Assembly (NCBI RefSeq): GCF_946480385.1 | Contig: NZ_CAMLJP010000171.1 | Coordinates: 1 to 7,443 of the forward strand | DNA from: an uncultured Azospirillum sp. | GTDB taxonomy: Bacteria > Pseudomonadota > Alphaproteobacteria > Azospirillales > Azospirillaceae | DNA: 7,443 nt | Direction of reading: 5' to 3' | In this document: positions 1-5,567 of the stretch, one piece after another | How the letters are laid out: each line of letters begins with the position of its first letter | How positions within the stretch are numbered: position 1 is the stretch's first letter | Notes under the pieces: model-generated | Databases searched by the model: none | Told to the model about the DNA's origin: nothing | What the model saw: only the letters and a program-made list of their open reading frames with translations | Made by a program: the position numbers and the translations under genes

Positions 1-682
1 CCTGGTTGATGCGGAAGTAGGTCGACAGCTCCATCGGGCAGCGCACGCCCTTGGGAATGTAGACGAAGCTGCCGTCGGTGAAGACCGCGCAGTTCAGCGT
101 GGCGTAATAGTTGTCGGTGTAGGGCACCACCGAGCCGAGATACTTCTTCACGAGATCCGGGTGCTTCTGCACCGCCTCGGAGATCGCGCAGAAGATGATG
201 CCCATCTCCTCCAGCTTCGCCTTGAAGGTGGTGGCGACCGACACGCTGTCGAACACGGCGTCGACGGCGATGGCCGGGCTCTTGCCCTCCGACCCTTCGA
301 CGCCGGCCAGGATCTCCTGCTCACGCAGCGGGATGCCCAGCTTCTCGTAGGTCTTCAGCAGCTCCGGATCGACCTCTTCCAGCGACTTCGGCCCGGCCTT
401 CTTCTTCGGCGCGGCATAGTAATGCGCGTCCTGATAGTCGATCGGCGGGAAGCTGACGGCGGCCCATTGCGGCTCCTCCATCGTCTGCCAGACGCGGAAA
501 GCCTTCAGGCGCCAGTCCAGCAGCCACTCCGGCTCCTCCTTCTTGGCGGAGATGAAGCGGACGATGTCCTCGTTCAGGCCCTTCGGCGCGACGTCGGATT
601 CGATGTCGGTCGTGAAGCCGTACTTGTACTTCTGCTCCGTGACGGCGCGGACCTGCTCGACGGTTTCCGGTTGGGCGGCCAT
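1..682 (-). CDS. sufB: Fe-S cluster assembly scaffold protein SufB (N-terminal part, cut by window edge)
   Basis: SufB is the scaffold subunit of the cytoplasmic SufBCD complex, which builds Fe-S clusters from sulfur delivered by the SufS/SufE-type desulfurase and hands them to carrier proteins. The minus-strand translation from the ATG at 682 starts [20 protein letters not shown] and is open for 227 codons to the left edge. Recognisable family stretches are [20 protein letters not shown] near residue 20, [17 protein letters not shown] near 50, and [20 protein letters not shown] at the end. These match the conserved N-terminal half of bacterial SufB, usually about 470-490 residues, so roughly half the protein is missing, including the C-terminal functional residues. 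The start is supported by a GAAGGACGAGG ribosome-binding stretch just upstream. It lies 45 bp behind the Rrf2 regulator gene with no terminator between, so the two are probably one suf operon, with sufC, sufD and sufS expected beyond the edge. Identification is firm. Confidence 0.95.
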   Translation of the reverse strand, partial: MAAQPETVEQVRAVTEQKYKYGFTTDIESDVAPKGLNEDIVRFISAKKEEPEWLLDWRLKAFRVWQTMEEPQWAAVSFPPIDYQDAHYYAAPKKKAGPKSLEEVDPELLKTYEKLGIPLREQEILAGVEGSEGKSPAIAVDAVFDSVSVATTFKAKLEEMGIIFCAISEAVQKHPDLVKKYLGSVVPYTDNYYATLNCAVFTDGSFVYIPKGVRCPMELSTYFRINQ

Positions 683-727
683 GGCTTTGCCTCGTCCTTC
701 TCAAGAATTCTGTTCGGTGCGCGCCGT

Positions 728-1198
728 TCAGTGCGCAGGGCGGGCCGGCTGGGCGGCTGTGGAGTTCGTTGCGGCTGCCGGGGCCGGGAAGGTGATCGGG
801 ACCATCATGTCGGCCAGCGTCACCTCCTCCAGCGCGCCGCGAATGGCGCGGTTCACCTTTTCCCAACCGCCGCGCATGGGGCAAAGTTGCTCCACCCCGC
901 ATTGGCTGTCGGCACCGTCGACGCAGGCGGTCAGTGCGATGGGACCGTCGAGCGCCGTGATGATTTCCGCGATGGAGATTGCATCGGCCGCCCGGCTCAG
1001 CGCATAACCGCCGGCGGCGCCGCGCTGCGAGGTGGTGAGCCCCGCCGGCGTCATCGCCTTCATCAGCTTGGCGACGGTGGGTGCGGGAACGCCGGTGCGG
1101 TCGGCAAGATGGGCGACGGTGTGGACCGTGCCGACCTGGCGCGCCATCTCGCTCAGCACGACGATGGCATAGTCGGTCAGCTTGCTCAGCCGGATCAT
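728..1198 (-). CDS. Rrf2/IscR-family transcriptional regulator of the SUF system
   Basis: A 156-residue cytoplasmic DNA-binding protein of the Rrf2 family, in the subgroup that regulates SUF Fe-S assembly. It begins MIRLSKLTDYAIVVLSEMA, the usual opening of these regulators. A winged helix-turn-helix follows: recognition region about residues 27-50 (TVAHLADRTGVPAPTVAKL) and wing GAAGGYALSR at 60-69. Three cysteines at 92, 100 and 106 (C-X7-C-X5-C) sit where IscR proteins bind a [2Fe-2S] cluster, so the protein probably senses Fe-S status. The Ala/Pro-rich tail after about residue 138 looks disordered. I prefer the ATG at 1198 over an in-frame GTG at 1216 because homologues start at MIRLSKL and a GGGGTG stretch sits at ribosome-binding distance. 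It is first in the suf operon, upstream of sufB. A palindrome over its promoter suggests autoregulation. Function is inferred from family and context; the exact name (IscR or SufR-like) is uncertain. Confidence 0.92.
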   Translation of the reverse strand: MIRLSKLTDYAIVVLSEMARQVGTVHTVAHLADRTGVPAPTVAKLMKAMTPAGLTTSQRGAAGGYALSRAADAISIAEIITALDGPIALTACVDGADSQCGVEQLCPMRGGWEKVNRAIRGALEEVTLADMMVPITFPAPAAATNSTAAQPARPAH

Positions 1199-1231
1199 GC
1201 CCGCACCCCGTTTCACCCCGGTTTCGAATAC

Positions 1232-1266
1232 AGGACCAATTTAGTCCTGATTGCTCCGGGGGGCAA
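1232..1266 (-). promoter_or_regulatory. suf operon promoter with overlapping Rrf2-type operator
   Basis: On the minus strand a -35-like TTGCCC (1261-1266) is followed after exactly 17 bp by a -10-like TAAATT (1238-1243), 39 bp upstream of the regulator's ATG. The -10 lies inside the 17-bp imperfect palindrome AGGACTAAATTGGTCCT (1232-1248), with perfect 5-bp arms AGGAC/GTCCT. A palindrome of this size over the -10 is the arrangement expected for repression by a dimeric Rrf2 protein, most simply the product of the gene it precedes. The promoter elements match consensus only 4 of 6 each. Binding by the regulator is inferred. Confidence 0.55.
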
Positions 1267-1454
1267 GGGGCGTTTGTCGATTAAAGTGCAGGGTTTCTGC
1301 CGGTTTGGCGAGCGTGCATGGCTGATGCGCCGGCAATACCCGTCAGCGCCACTTGGTTATAGCGCCGCTCCCGCCGCCACGCTACAGCGATGCTACAGCT
1401 TTCCCGTGGCGGTGTGACGGTTTGTCGCGGAGAGGCGCAGCCCCCCGAATGCGG
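1249..1454. other. Intergenic region without a recognised gene
   Basis: This is the gene-free middle of the 312-bp gap between the stress operon's last stop codon and the SUF regulator. I find no convincing coding frame. It holds an imperfect hairpin with internal direct repeats at 1372-1414 and a lone minus-strand TATAAC (1356-1361) with no good -35. The suf promoter at its left end and the terminator just to its right are listed separately. Confidence 0.5.
1372..1414. repeat. Inverted repeat enclosing two direct repeats
   Basis: Arms CCGCCACG (1374-1381) and CGTGGCGG (1405-1412) are perfectly complementary and extend two more pairs, one a G-T, to 1372 and 1414. The 23-nt loop region contains most of two copies of GCTACAGC (1381-1388 and 1392-1399), spaced 11 bp apart, close to one helical turn. 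No T-run follows either arm, so it does not look like a standard terminator. It could be a protein-binding site upstream of the suf promoter, an RNA hairpin, or chance in GC-rich sequence. Confidence 0.4.
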
Positions 1455-1484
1455 AAAACCCCGCGCCGGGGGCGGCGCGGGGTT
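1455..1484 (-). terminator. Rho-independent terminator of the three-gene membrane operon
   Basis: A perfect 12-bp stem (AACCCCGCGCCG at 1457-1468 pairing with 1473-1484) encloses a 4-nt loop (GGGG on plus, CCCC on minus). On the minus strand it runs into TTTT, partly within the stem, only 26 bp after the stop codon at 1511. There is no T-run in the plus direction, so it serves the minus-strand operon ending here and insulates the downstream suf promoter from read-through. The T-tract is short, but the stem is very strong. Confidence 0.8.
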
Positions 1485-1510
1485 GGTCCGGTGAAGCCCG
1501 GGGTAGAAGG

Positions 1511-2512
1511 TCAGCCCGGCTTCTTCACTTCCGCGCGGGCGGCGTCGGTGGCTTCCGACACGACGTCGTGCAGGTCTTCCTTCGCCGACTCGACCACGGT
1601 ATCGGCAGCGGCCTGGGCGGCGCGGGTGCCGCGGTCCAGCGCGTCCATGGCGATGGCCTTGGCGCGCTCGGTCGCCTCGTCGGCATAGTCGCCGACCCAC
1701 TGCTTCTCGTAGCGGGTGCCCGGCAGGGCGGCGCCGATGGCCGCGCCCAGCGCCACGCCCATGGCGCCGGCAACGATGGGATGATCCTCCACGAGGTCCC
1801 AGAAGCCGGTCGACATGTCATGCGCGCGGTGGCGCAGGTGGTCGCGCGACGGCGCCATGGAGGACAGGCGCGACATGCCGCGGCTGGCGTAGCTCTGCGA
1901 CTGCCGCTGGCCGTGGATGTCGCCGCGGACATCACCCCGGCCCGACGTGTGGTCGCCGTCCGACCCGCCCATCATGCCGCTGACGGTCCCCGACGCGCTG
2001 TCGTAGGCCGAACTGGCGGCGTGGCGGGCGCTGTCGGTGGCGCCGCTCAGCGACTCGCGGGCGTAATCCACGGCATCGCCCATGCGGTGGCGGGCGTTGC
2101 GGACGGTGCTGGACCGGGCGATGCGGCGGTCGTAGCCGGTGCTCGACAGCGCCAGCCAGCCGAGCCCGATGCCGACCAGGGCCAGCGGGATCGGATTGCT
2201 GGTCACGCTGCTGAGCATCGATCCCGACGAGTGGGACTGCGACTGCCGGTAATGGACGGTCTGGCCACTCTCGTAGCGGTCGGACTGGTGCAGGTGGGAA
2301 CGCTGGGACGGGGTGTCCGGCGTCGACGGCGAATAGGTGTGCTTCATGGAATTCTCCATCAGGGATTGGGGAGACCACCGCGTCAGTCTGTCGCGCAGAC
2401 GGGAGCTGCGGTCGCGCAGCGCCTCGACGGTGCCGCCGATGCGCGCGCGGCTGGCGCGGATGTCGCCCTCCAGGGCGTCGAGGTCCTTCGATTGACGATC
2501 GTCGTCCGCCAT
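1511..2512 (-). CDS. DUF3618 domain-containing membrane protein
   Basis: A 333-residue protein of unknown biochemical role. The N-terminus (residues about 9-36, DLDALEGDIRASRARIGGTV and onward) fits DUF3618, a short helical domain common in alphaproteobacterial membrane proteins. Then come a polar Ser/His/Gln-rich linker, a hydrophobic segment at about 105-123 (PIPLALVGIGLGWLAL), a long Ser/Ala/Arg/Gly-rich stretch, and a second hydrophobic segment at about 245-264 with a glycine zipper (G252, G256, G260). The tail from about 277 is an Ala-rich charged amphipathic helix (AAQAAADTVVESAKEDLHDV), resembling LEA or apolipoprotein-like repeats. The start at 2512 lies 11 bp after the DUF1469 stop and keeps the DUF3618 domain; AGGGG precedes it. 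An internal ATG at 2347 also has a good GGAG site. It is the last gene of the operon and is followed by a terminator. Likely inner membrane and stress-linked by context; no enzymatic motif is visible. It is longer than typical DUF3618 proteins, as I recall them. Confidence 0.85.
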   Translation of the reverse strand: MADDDRQSKDLDALEGDIRASRARIGGTVEALRDRSSRLRDRLTRWSPQSLMENSMKHTYSPSTPDTPSQRSHLHQSDRYESGQTVHYRQSQSHSSGSMLSSVTSNPIPLALVGIGLGWLALSSTGYDRRIARSSTVRNARHRMGDAVDYARESLSGATDSARHAASSAYDSASGTVSGMMGGSDGDHTSGRGDVRGDIHGQRQSQSYASRGMSRLSSMAPSRDHLRHRAHDMSTGFWDLVEDHPIVAGAMGVALGAAIGAALPGTRYEKQWVGDYADEATERAKAIAMDALDRGTRAAQAAADTVVESAKEDLHDVVSEATDAARAEVKKPG

Positions 2513-2523
2513 CGGCCGGCCCC

Positions 2524-2949
2524 TCAGCGGGCAAGCTGGGATTTCGCCCAGCGCTTGTCCTCGTCCAGCGTGTTGATCGTGCGGCGGGGGCGGAGGTTGG
2601 CGGGGCTCAGCCGGTTCTTGCCGACATAGGCCAGGATGCCGCCAACCAGCAGTACCGCCACGCCGACGATCAGCGCGGACAGCCACGGGGCCAGAACGTT
2701 GGCCAGGCCGAGAACCGCGGAGAGAAGCAGGAACAGGACGCCGGCGAAGGCGACCAGTCCACCGACGGCGATGAAGGCCACGCCGCCGGCCGCCTCGGAG
2801 GCCTTGTCGGTCAGCTCGGCCTTCGCCAACGCGATCTCGGATCGGGCAAGGTTGGCGGATTCGCGGGCGAGATCGGCGAACAGGCCGGCGAGCGGCCGGT
2901 CCTGCCGCGGATCCCGCGGCTCGTCATAGCGGTTCTCGGCGGCGCTCAT
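2524..2949 (-). CDS. Phage holin III-superfamily-like (DUF1469) membrane protein
   Basis: A 141-residue small membrane protein of the DUF1469 / putative actinobacterial phage-holin III superfamily. Despite that name, chromosomal members are widespread and are not known to lyse cells. After a charged N-terminus comes an amphipathic helix of about residues 20-52 (LFADLARESANLARSEIALA, then KAELTDKASEA), the usual signature, followed by two transmembrane helices at about 56-80 and 85-109 separated by a short Pro/Trp turn (APW). The C-terminal 30 residues are basic and polar. Its ATG overlaps the upstream gene's TGA as ATGA (2946-2949), which suggests translational coupling, with AGGGA upstream as a ribosome-binding site. 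The same kind of trio (Ndi-like protein, DUF1469, DUF3618) recurs in alphaproteobacteria as far as I recall. The role is probably in inner-membrane or envelope stress physiology, an inference only. Family assignment is strong; function is unknown. Confidence 0.9.
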   Translation of the reverse strand: MSAAENRYDEPRDPRQDRPLAGLFADLARESANLARSEIALAKAELTDKASEAAGGVAFIAVGGLVAFAGVLFLLLSAVLGLANVLAPWLSALIVGVAVLLVGGILAYVGKNRLSPANLRPRRTINTLDEDKRWAKSQLAR

Positions 2950-4052
2950 GGACGCTGTCCCTGCGGCTTGGAGGTGGAGGAGGTGCTCCCGGCGGCCCCG
3001 CCCTGGGTGCCGCTGGTGCCGGTGCTGTTGCCGGTCCCACCGACGCCGGCGGTGCCGGAGTTCATGGCGCTGCCGGCGCTGCCGGTCGTTCCCGACATGC
3101 CGCCCGACGTGCCGCCCGGGGTGCTGATGGTGCTGGTGCCGAGCGCCGTGTCGGGCGAGGACCCGGTGCCGCGGCCGGTGACGGAGGCCGGGGCGGTGGA
3201 GAGAGGCATACCGATGCGGCCGGCGGCCGGCTTCGGCTCACCCAGGCGCTCGGATGCGCGCTCCGATTCCATGCGGCCGGCCAAGCTGCCGGTGTTGACG
3301 GCGGAGGACCCGGTCGTCGGTGTGTCGGCGCTGCGCGACGGGGTGGAGCGGCTGACGGACTCGGCGATGCCGCCCGCCATGCCGCGGCCCGGGCTGGAGC
3401 CGCGTCCCATGTCGCGGTTCATGTCGCGGCCGGTGTCGTAGGCCGAACCACGCGCGGTGCGCACGGACTGCGACGGGTGCGCATTGCCTTGCCGGGAGAT
3501 CGAGGCGCGGTGCATCCGCCGCTCGCCGGAGCTTTTGATGAAGCGCGCGGCGAGGAAGCCGACGGCGAAGGCGGCGCCGATGAACACCTCGGGCTGGCGG
3601 CGGGCAAAGCCCTCGACCTCGCCGACGATGTCGTCGACATTGGCGTCGCGCAGCATGTCGGCGACCCGCTCGACGCGGCTGGCCGCCTGCTCGGCGTAAT
3701 CGGCGACCACGCCGCCATTCTCCTCATTCAACTGCTCGGCGGCCTTGTGCAGGGCGTTGGCGACCCCGCCCAGCTGGTCCGCGGCGCGGCCGGTCTGCTG
3801 TTCCAGCAGCGAGCGGATGCGCCCCTGGGCATTGCCCAGCGTCTCCCGCCCGGTGGCCATCGCGTCGTCGGCGGCGCGGTTGACGGTCTTCTTCATCTCT
3901 TCGACGCCGCTGCGTCCGCTCGACGTGCTGTTGCCCGTGGTGGAGCTGCCGGCGGCGAAATTTCCAGTCTGCGAACTTCCGGTGGTGGAACTTCCGGTGG
4001 TGGAGCCGGTCGGGTTCGGTCCGCCGGTGCCGGTCATGTCGCGGTTCGGCAT
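2946..4052 (-). CDS. Low-complexity membrane-anchored protein resembling nutrient deprivation-induced proteins
   Basis: A 368-residue, cysteine-free protein and the first gene of the operon. Residues 1-47 are a Gly/Ser/Thr repeat region (GSTTGSSTTGSSQTGN). Residues about 50-150 are a helical, probably coiled-coil segment (EEMKKTVNRAADDAMATGRE, later AASRVERVADMLRDANVDDI). One hydrophobic helix follows at about 153-172 (QPEVFIGAAFAVGFLAARFI) with a KSSGERR positive stop. The helix-plus-anchor core resembles rhizobial 'nutrient deprivation-induced' and YtxH/ElaB-type proteins. The last 190 residues are disordered, with Arg/Met/Asp repeats (GRDMNRDMGRG) and then almost only Gly, Ser, Thr and Ala. 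No signal peptide is seen. The start is set by a strong AGGAGG (4062-4067) 9 nt before the ATG. An EcfG-like promoter lies upstream, suggesting induction by starvation or osmotic stress. Resemblance is from memory of the family, and the molecular function is unknown. Confidence 0.85.
   Translation of the reverse strand: MPNRDMTGTGGPNPTGSTTGSSTTGSSQTGNFAAGSSTTGNSTSSGRSGVEEMKKTVNRAADDAMATGRETLGNAQGRIRSLLEQQTGRAADQLGGVANALHKAAEQLNEENGGVVADYAEQAASRVERVADMLRDANVDDIVGEVEGFARRQPEVFIGAAFAVGFLAARFIKSSGERRMHRASISRQGNAHPSQSVRTARGSAYDTGRDMNRDMGRGSSPGRGMAGGIAESVSRSTPSRSADTPTTGSSAVNTGSLAGRMESERASERLGEPKPAAGRIGMPLSTAPASVTGRGTGSSPDTALGTSTISTPGGTSGGMSGTTGSAGSAMNSGTAGVGGTGNSTGTSGTQGGAAGSTSSTSKPQGQRP
3973..4002. 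repeat. Tandem 15-bp repeat, two perfect copies
   Basis: GAACTTCCGGTGGTG occurs twice head to tail (3973-3987, 3988-4002), with diverged further copies on both sides. On the minus strand each unit encodes a five-residue Ser/Thr/Gly block, producing the STTGS repeats near the N-terminus of the first operon protein. Being in frame (15 bp), it can expand or contract by slippage without breaking the gene. Confidence 0.85.
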
Positions 4053-4061
4053 CTTGTCTTT

Positions 4062-4067
4062 CCTCCT
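4062..4067 (-). promoter_or_regulatory. Strong ribosome-binding site of the stress operon's first gene
   Basis: The minus strand reads GAGGAGGAAAGACAAG immediately before the ATG at 4052, a full AGGAGG with 9-nt spacing. It fixes the start codon and suggests high translation once the operon is induced. Confidence 0.85.
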
Positions 4068-4142
4068 CGGGGATTCCGGTATTCCGCGGCTCCGCGCCCT
4101 GCGGCATCAAACCGCCCGTTGCGGAATCGGGTGTCGGGAAGG

Positions 4143-4170
4143 GAAACACCAGCCAAGCCTTCGGGGTTCC
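4143..4170 (-). promoter_or_regulatory. EcfG-type (general stress response) promoter
   Basis: On the minus strand GGAACC (4165-4170) is followed after 16 bp by TGTTTC (4143-4148). The alphaproteobacterial general stress sigma factor EcfG recognises GGAAC, a 16-17 bp spacer and CGTT; here only the first base of the -10 differs. It lies about 90 bp upstream of the first gene of the membrane operon and points at it. This makes induction under carbon starvation, osmotic, oxidative or desiccation stress likely. The match is visual; no transcript start is known. Confidence 0.6.
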
Positions 4171-4189
4171 ACGCACGCGCCGCGCGAAA

Positions 4190-4217
4190 TGGACAGTTGC
4201 TACGAATGTGCTAAACT
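4190..4217 (+). promoter_or_regulatory. sigma70-like promoter of the orphan coiled-coil gene
   Basis: TGGACA (4190-4195, 5 of 6 to TTGACA) is followed after 16 bp by TAAACT (4212-4217), with a TG at 4209-4210 in the extended -10 position. Transcription would begin near 4224, leaving a short leader before the ATG at 4261. It points away from the EcfG-like promoter, whose -35 begins 20 bp to its left, so the two operons share a compact divergent control region. Confidence 0.42.
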
Positions 4218-4260
4218 TTGCCGGGAATATCCTGGTGCGGCCCGGCCGGAGGGTGGCGGC

Positions 4261-5418
4261 ATGAGCATTTTCAGCGTGGTGGCCGACGGACAGGCCGGGC
4301 TTTTTCGGCTTCAGCAGGCGAAAAAGCCTTGGGAAAAGGACCTTCAGGCGAAGGACGCCCAGGGGCAGCTCGCCCAGAAGGCGGAGCGGGCGCAGGCGCT
4401 GACCCAGCCCCTCGCCAAATGGCAGAGCGACCACGCCTCCGCCCGGGCGGCGCTGGAGGAGGCGAGGCGGGTCGGCGGACCCAAGGAGGCTGCCGCTGCC
4501 CGGCTGGAACAGGTCGAACGCAAGATCGAGCAACTGAAGCTCGCCATGCGCTTCGCCCAGGGCGATCCGCAGAAGCTGGCGTCCCTGGCGCGGGAGGCGG
4601 CGCTGCTGGCGCGCGAGGCTGGGCGCGCCGCCAAGGAATATGGCGCTGGCATCAAGGCCGCGGCGGAAATGGGGCTTCCGGGCGATGCGAGCGCCGCCAC
4701 CGGTGGCTCGATGCTGTCGTCGGAAACGACGATCACCCGCAGCACCACCAGCCTGACCCTGCAGCAGACCGAGGTGACGCTGACCATCGGCATCTCGACG
4801 GGGGAGGGGGCCTCCGCTGAGAGTGCCGCCGACCTGATGGCGGCGGATGCCGGAGCGGCGGCGGATTCGACAGTGGGCGCTGGGGTGGACTCCGGGACGG
4901 GTGCGGCGGGACAGGACGGCAAGCTGTCCGACGACATCGCCCGGCTGGTGGAGGACGTGCTGTCCGGCTTGGGCGGGGGCTGGCTGGCCGGGGTCGACCC
5001 GGCATCCGCCACGACGACCGGGACCGGCGGCCGTAGCGCGATGATCCAGCAGCTGATGGCAGACAACGCCATGAAGATGTCGCGCTATCGCGAGGCCGAC
5101 AGTTTCGGCCAGCGGGTGGAAGGGGTGCTCGCCACCTCCAAGCGCATCATCGGCGAGGCCAAGGCCGCCAACATGCTCGACGAGTCCGAAAAGCGGCGGC
5201 GCGAGCGGCGGGAGGGTTTCAAGGCCGACGACAGGATGGTGGAAGCGGCACAGAAGGAGGTCAACGCCCTGCGCGCCGCGGCGTTCGGGTCCAGCGACGC
5301 CCTTGGCGCGGCCGGACTGCTCGGCGGTGGCGATGCGGAGAGCACGGAGATGCCGGTCCTGCCATCGGCCGCCGATCCGGCCGCCCAGCCGGCCGCGGCG
5401 CTGAATCTGCTGGCCTGA
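4261..5418 (+). CDS. Hypothetical coiled-coil protein of unknown function
   Basis: I do not recognise this 385-residue protein. It has no cysteine, no signal peptide and no clear membrane helix, so it is probably cytoplasmic or exported by an unseen route. Residues about 15-130 are rich in Ala, Glu, Gln, Lys and Arg and look like long coiled coil (AARLEQVERKIEQLKLAMRF and neighbours). Residues about 156-185 are Ser/Thr-rich and could form beta structure (TTSLTLQQTEVTLTIGIS). An Ala/Gly/Asp-rich linker follows, then a second helical, strongly charged block at about 260-340 (MIQQLMADNAMKMSRYREAD, later DESEKRRRERREG), and an Ala/Pro-rich tail. The start is supported by GGAGGG about 8 nt before the ATG; an upstream in-frame extension would cross the divergent promoter region and lacks such a site. 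It is transcribed divergently from the stress operon, so a structural or envelope role is possible but unproven. Codon use looks like its neighbours, with no sign of recent transfer. Confidence 0.82.
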   Translation: MSIFSVVADGQAGLFRLQQAKKPWEKDLQAKDAQGQLAQKAERAQALTQPLAKWQSDHASARAALEEARRVGGPKEAAAARLEQVERKIEQLKLAMRFAQGDPQKLASLAREAALLAREAGRAAKEYGAGIKAAAEMGLPGDASAATGGSMLSSETTITRSTTSLTLQQTEVTLTIGISTGEGASAESAADLMAADAGAAADSTVGAGVDSGTGAAGQDGKLSDDIARLVEDVLSGLGGGWLAGVDPASATTTGTGGRSAMIQQLMADNAMKMSRYREADSFGQRVEGVLATSKRIIGEAKAANMLDESEKRRRERREGFKADDRMVEAAQKEVNALRAAAFGSSDALGAAGLLGGGDAESTEMPVLPSAADPAAQPAAALNLLA

Positions 5419-5471
5419 CCGGGATAGGCCGCCTGCTACCATTTCTCCATACGCTGCGGTGCGACATTGTG

Positions 5472-5501
5472 TTGACCGGCTCGCGCTTGAGACGCGATAA
5501 C
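5472..5501 (+). promoter_or_regulatory. Possible sigma70-like promoter of glcB
   Basis: TTGACC (5472-5477) is followed after 18 bp by GATAAC (5496-5501, 4 of 6 to consensus), 67 bp before the glcB ATG. It is the best candidate in the 149-bp gap after the coiled-coil gene, which has no clear terminator, so read-through from that gene is also possible. No regulator site is recognised. Confidence 0.35.
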
Positions 5502-5511
5502 CGATGAACCA

Positions 5512-5531
5512 AGACTCCCGGAGAGGAGTCT
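5512..5531 (+). other. Small hairpin in the glcB leader
   Basis: AGACTCC (5512-5518) and GGAGTCT (5525-5531) form a perfect 7-bp stem with a CGGAGA loop. It lies in the presumed 5' leader, 36 nt upstream of the start codon. The right arm contains purine-rich GAGGAG that could resemble a ribosome-binding site, but it is too far from the ATG to serve it. A role in mRNA stability or translation is possible; it has no T-tract. Confidence 0.4.
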
Positions 5532-5567
5532 GCGAACCGAGCGCAAGAGAATGGGACACGCAACGAG

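Noticed and set aside
1199..1216. GTG at 1216 as the Rrf2 regulator start
   Set aside because: It adds six residues (MKRGAG) absent from the usual family N-terminus, and the ATG at 1198 has a suitable ribosome-binding stretch.
1356..1361. TATAAC on the minus strand as a second suf promoter
   Set aside because: No acceptable -35 lies 16-18 bp upstream, so a lone -10 match is not enough.
161..1417. 418-codon plus-strand open frame
   Set aside because: It is antisense to sufB and the Rrf2 regulator, both firmly identified; composition is typical of a shadow frame.
1568..2629. 353-codon plus-strand open frame
   Set aside because: It is antisense to the DUF3618 gene and is a Gly/Ala/Val/Arg-rich shadow with no family features.
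2513..2686. In-frame upstream extension of the DUF3618 gene to 2686
   Set aside because: It would overlap the DUF1469 coding region by about 160 bp. The extra 58 residues are Arg/Gly/Pro-rich shadow sequence, while the ATG at 2512 directly precedes the recognised domain.
2524..2949. DUF1469 'phage holin' gene as evidence of a prophage
   Set aside because: No lysin, integrase, capsid or attachment sequences are visible. Chromosomal members of this family in similar operons are common and not phage-borne.
5412..5430. Possible terminator after the coiled-coil gene (GGCCT/AGGCC arms)
   Set aside because: The stem is only 5 bp, the loop is 9 nt, it overlaps the stop codon, and no T-run follows.
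3724..5559. 611-codon minus-strand open frame
   Set aside because: It runs antisense through the coiled-coil gene, across the divergent promoters and out of frame into the Ndi-like gene. Its composition is Arg/Gly/His/Pro-rich and shadow-like.
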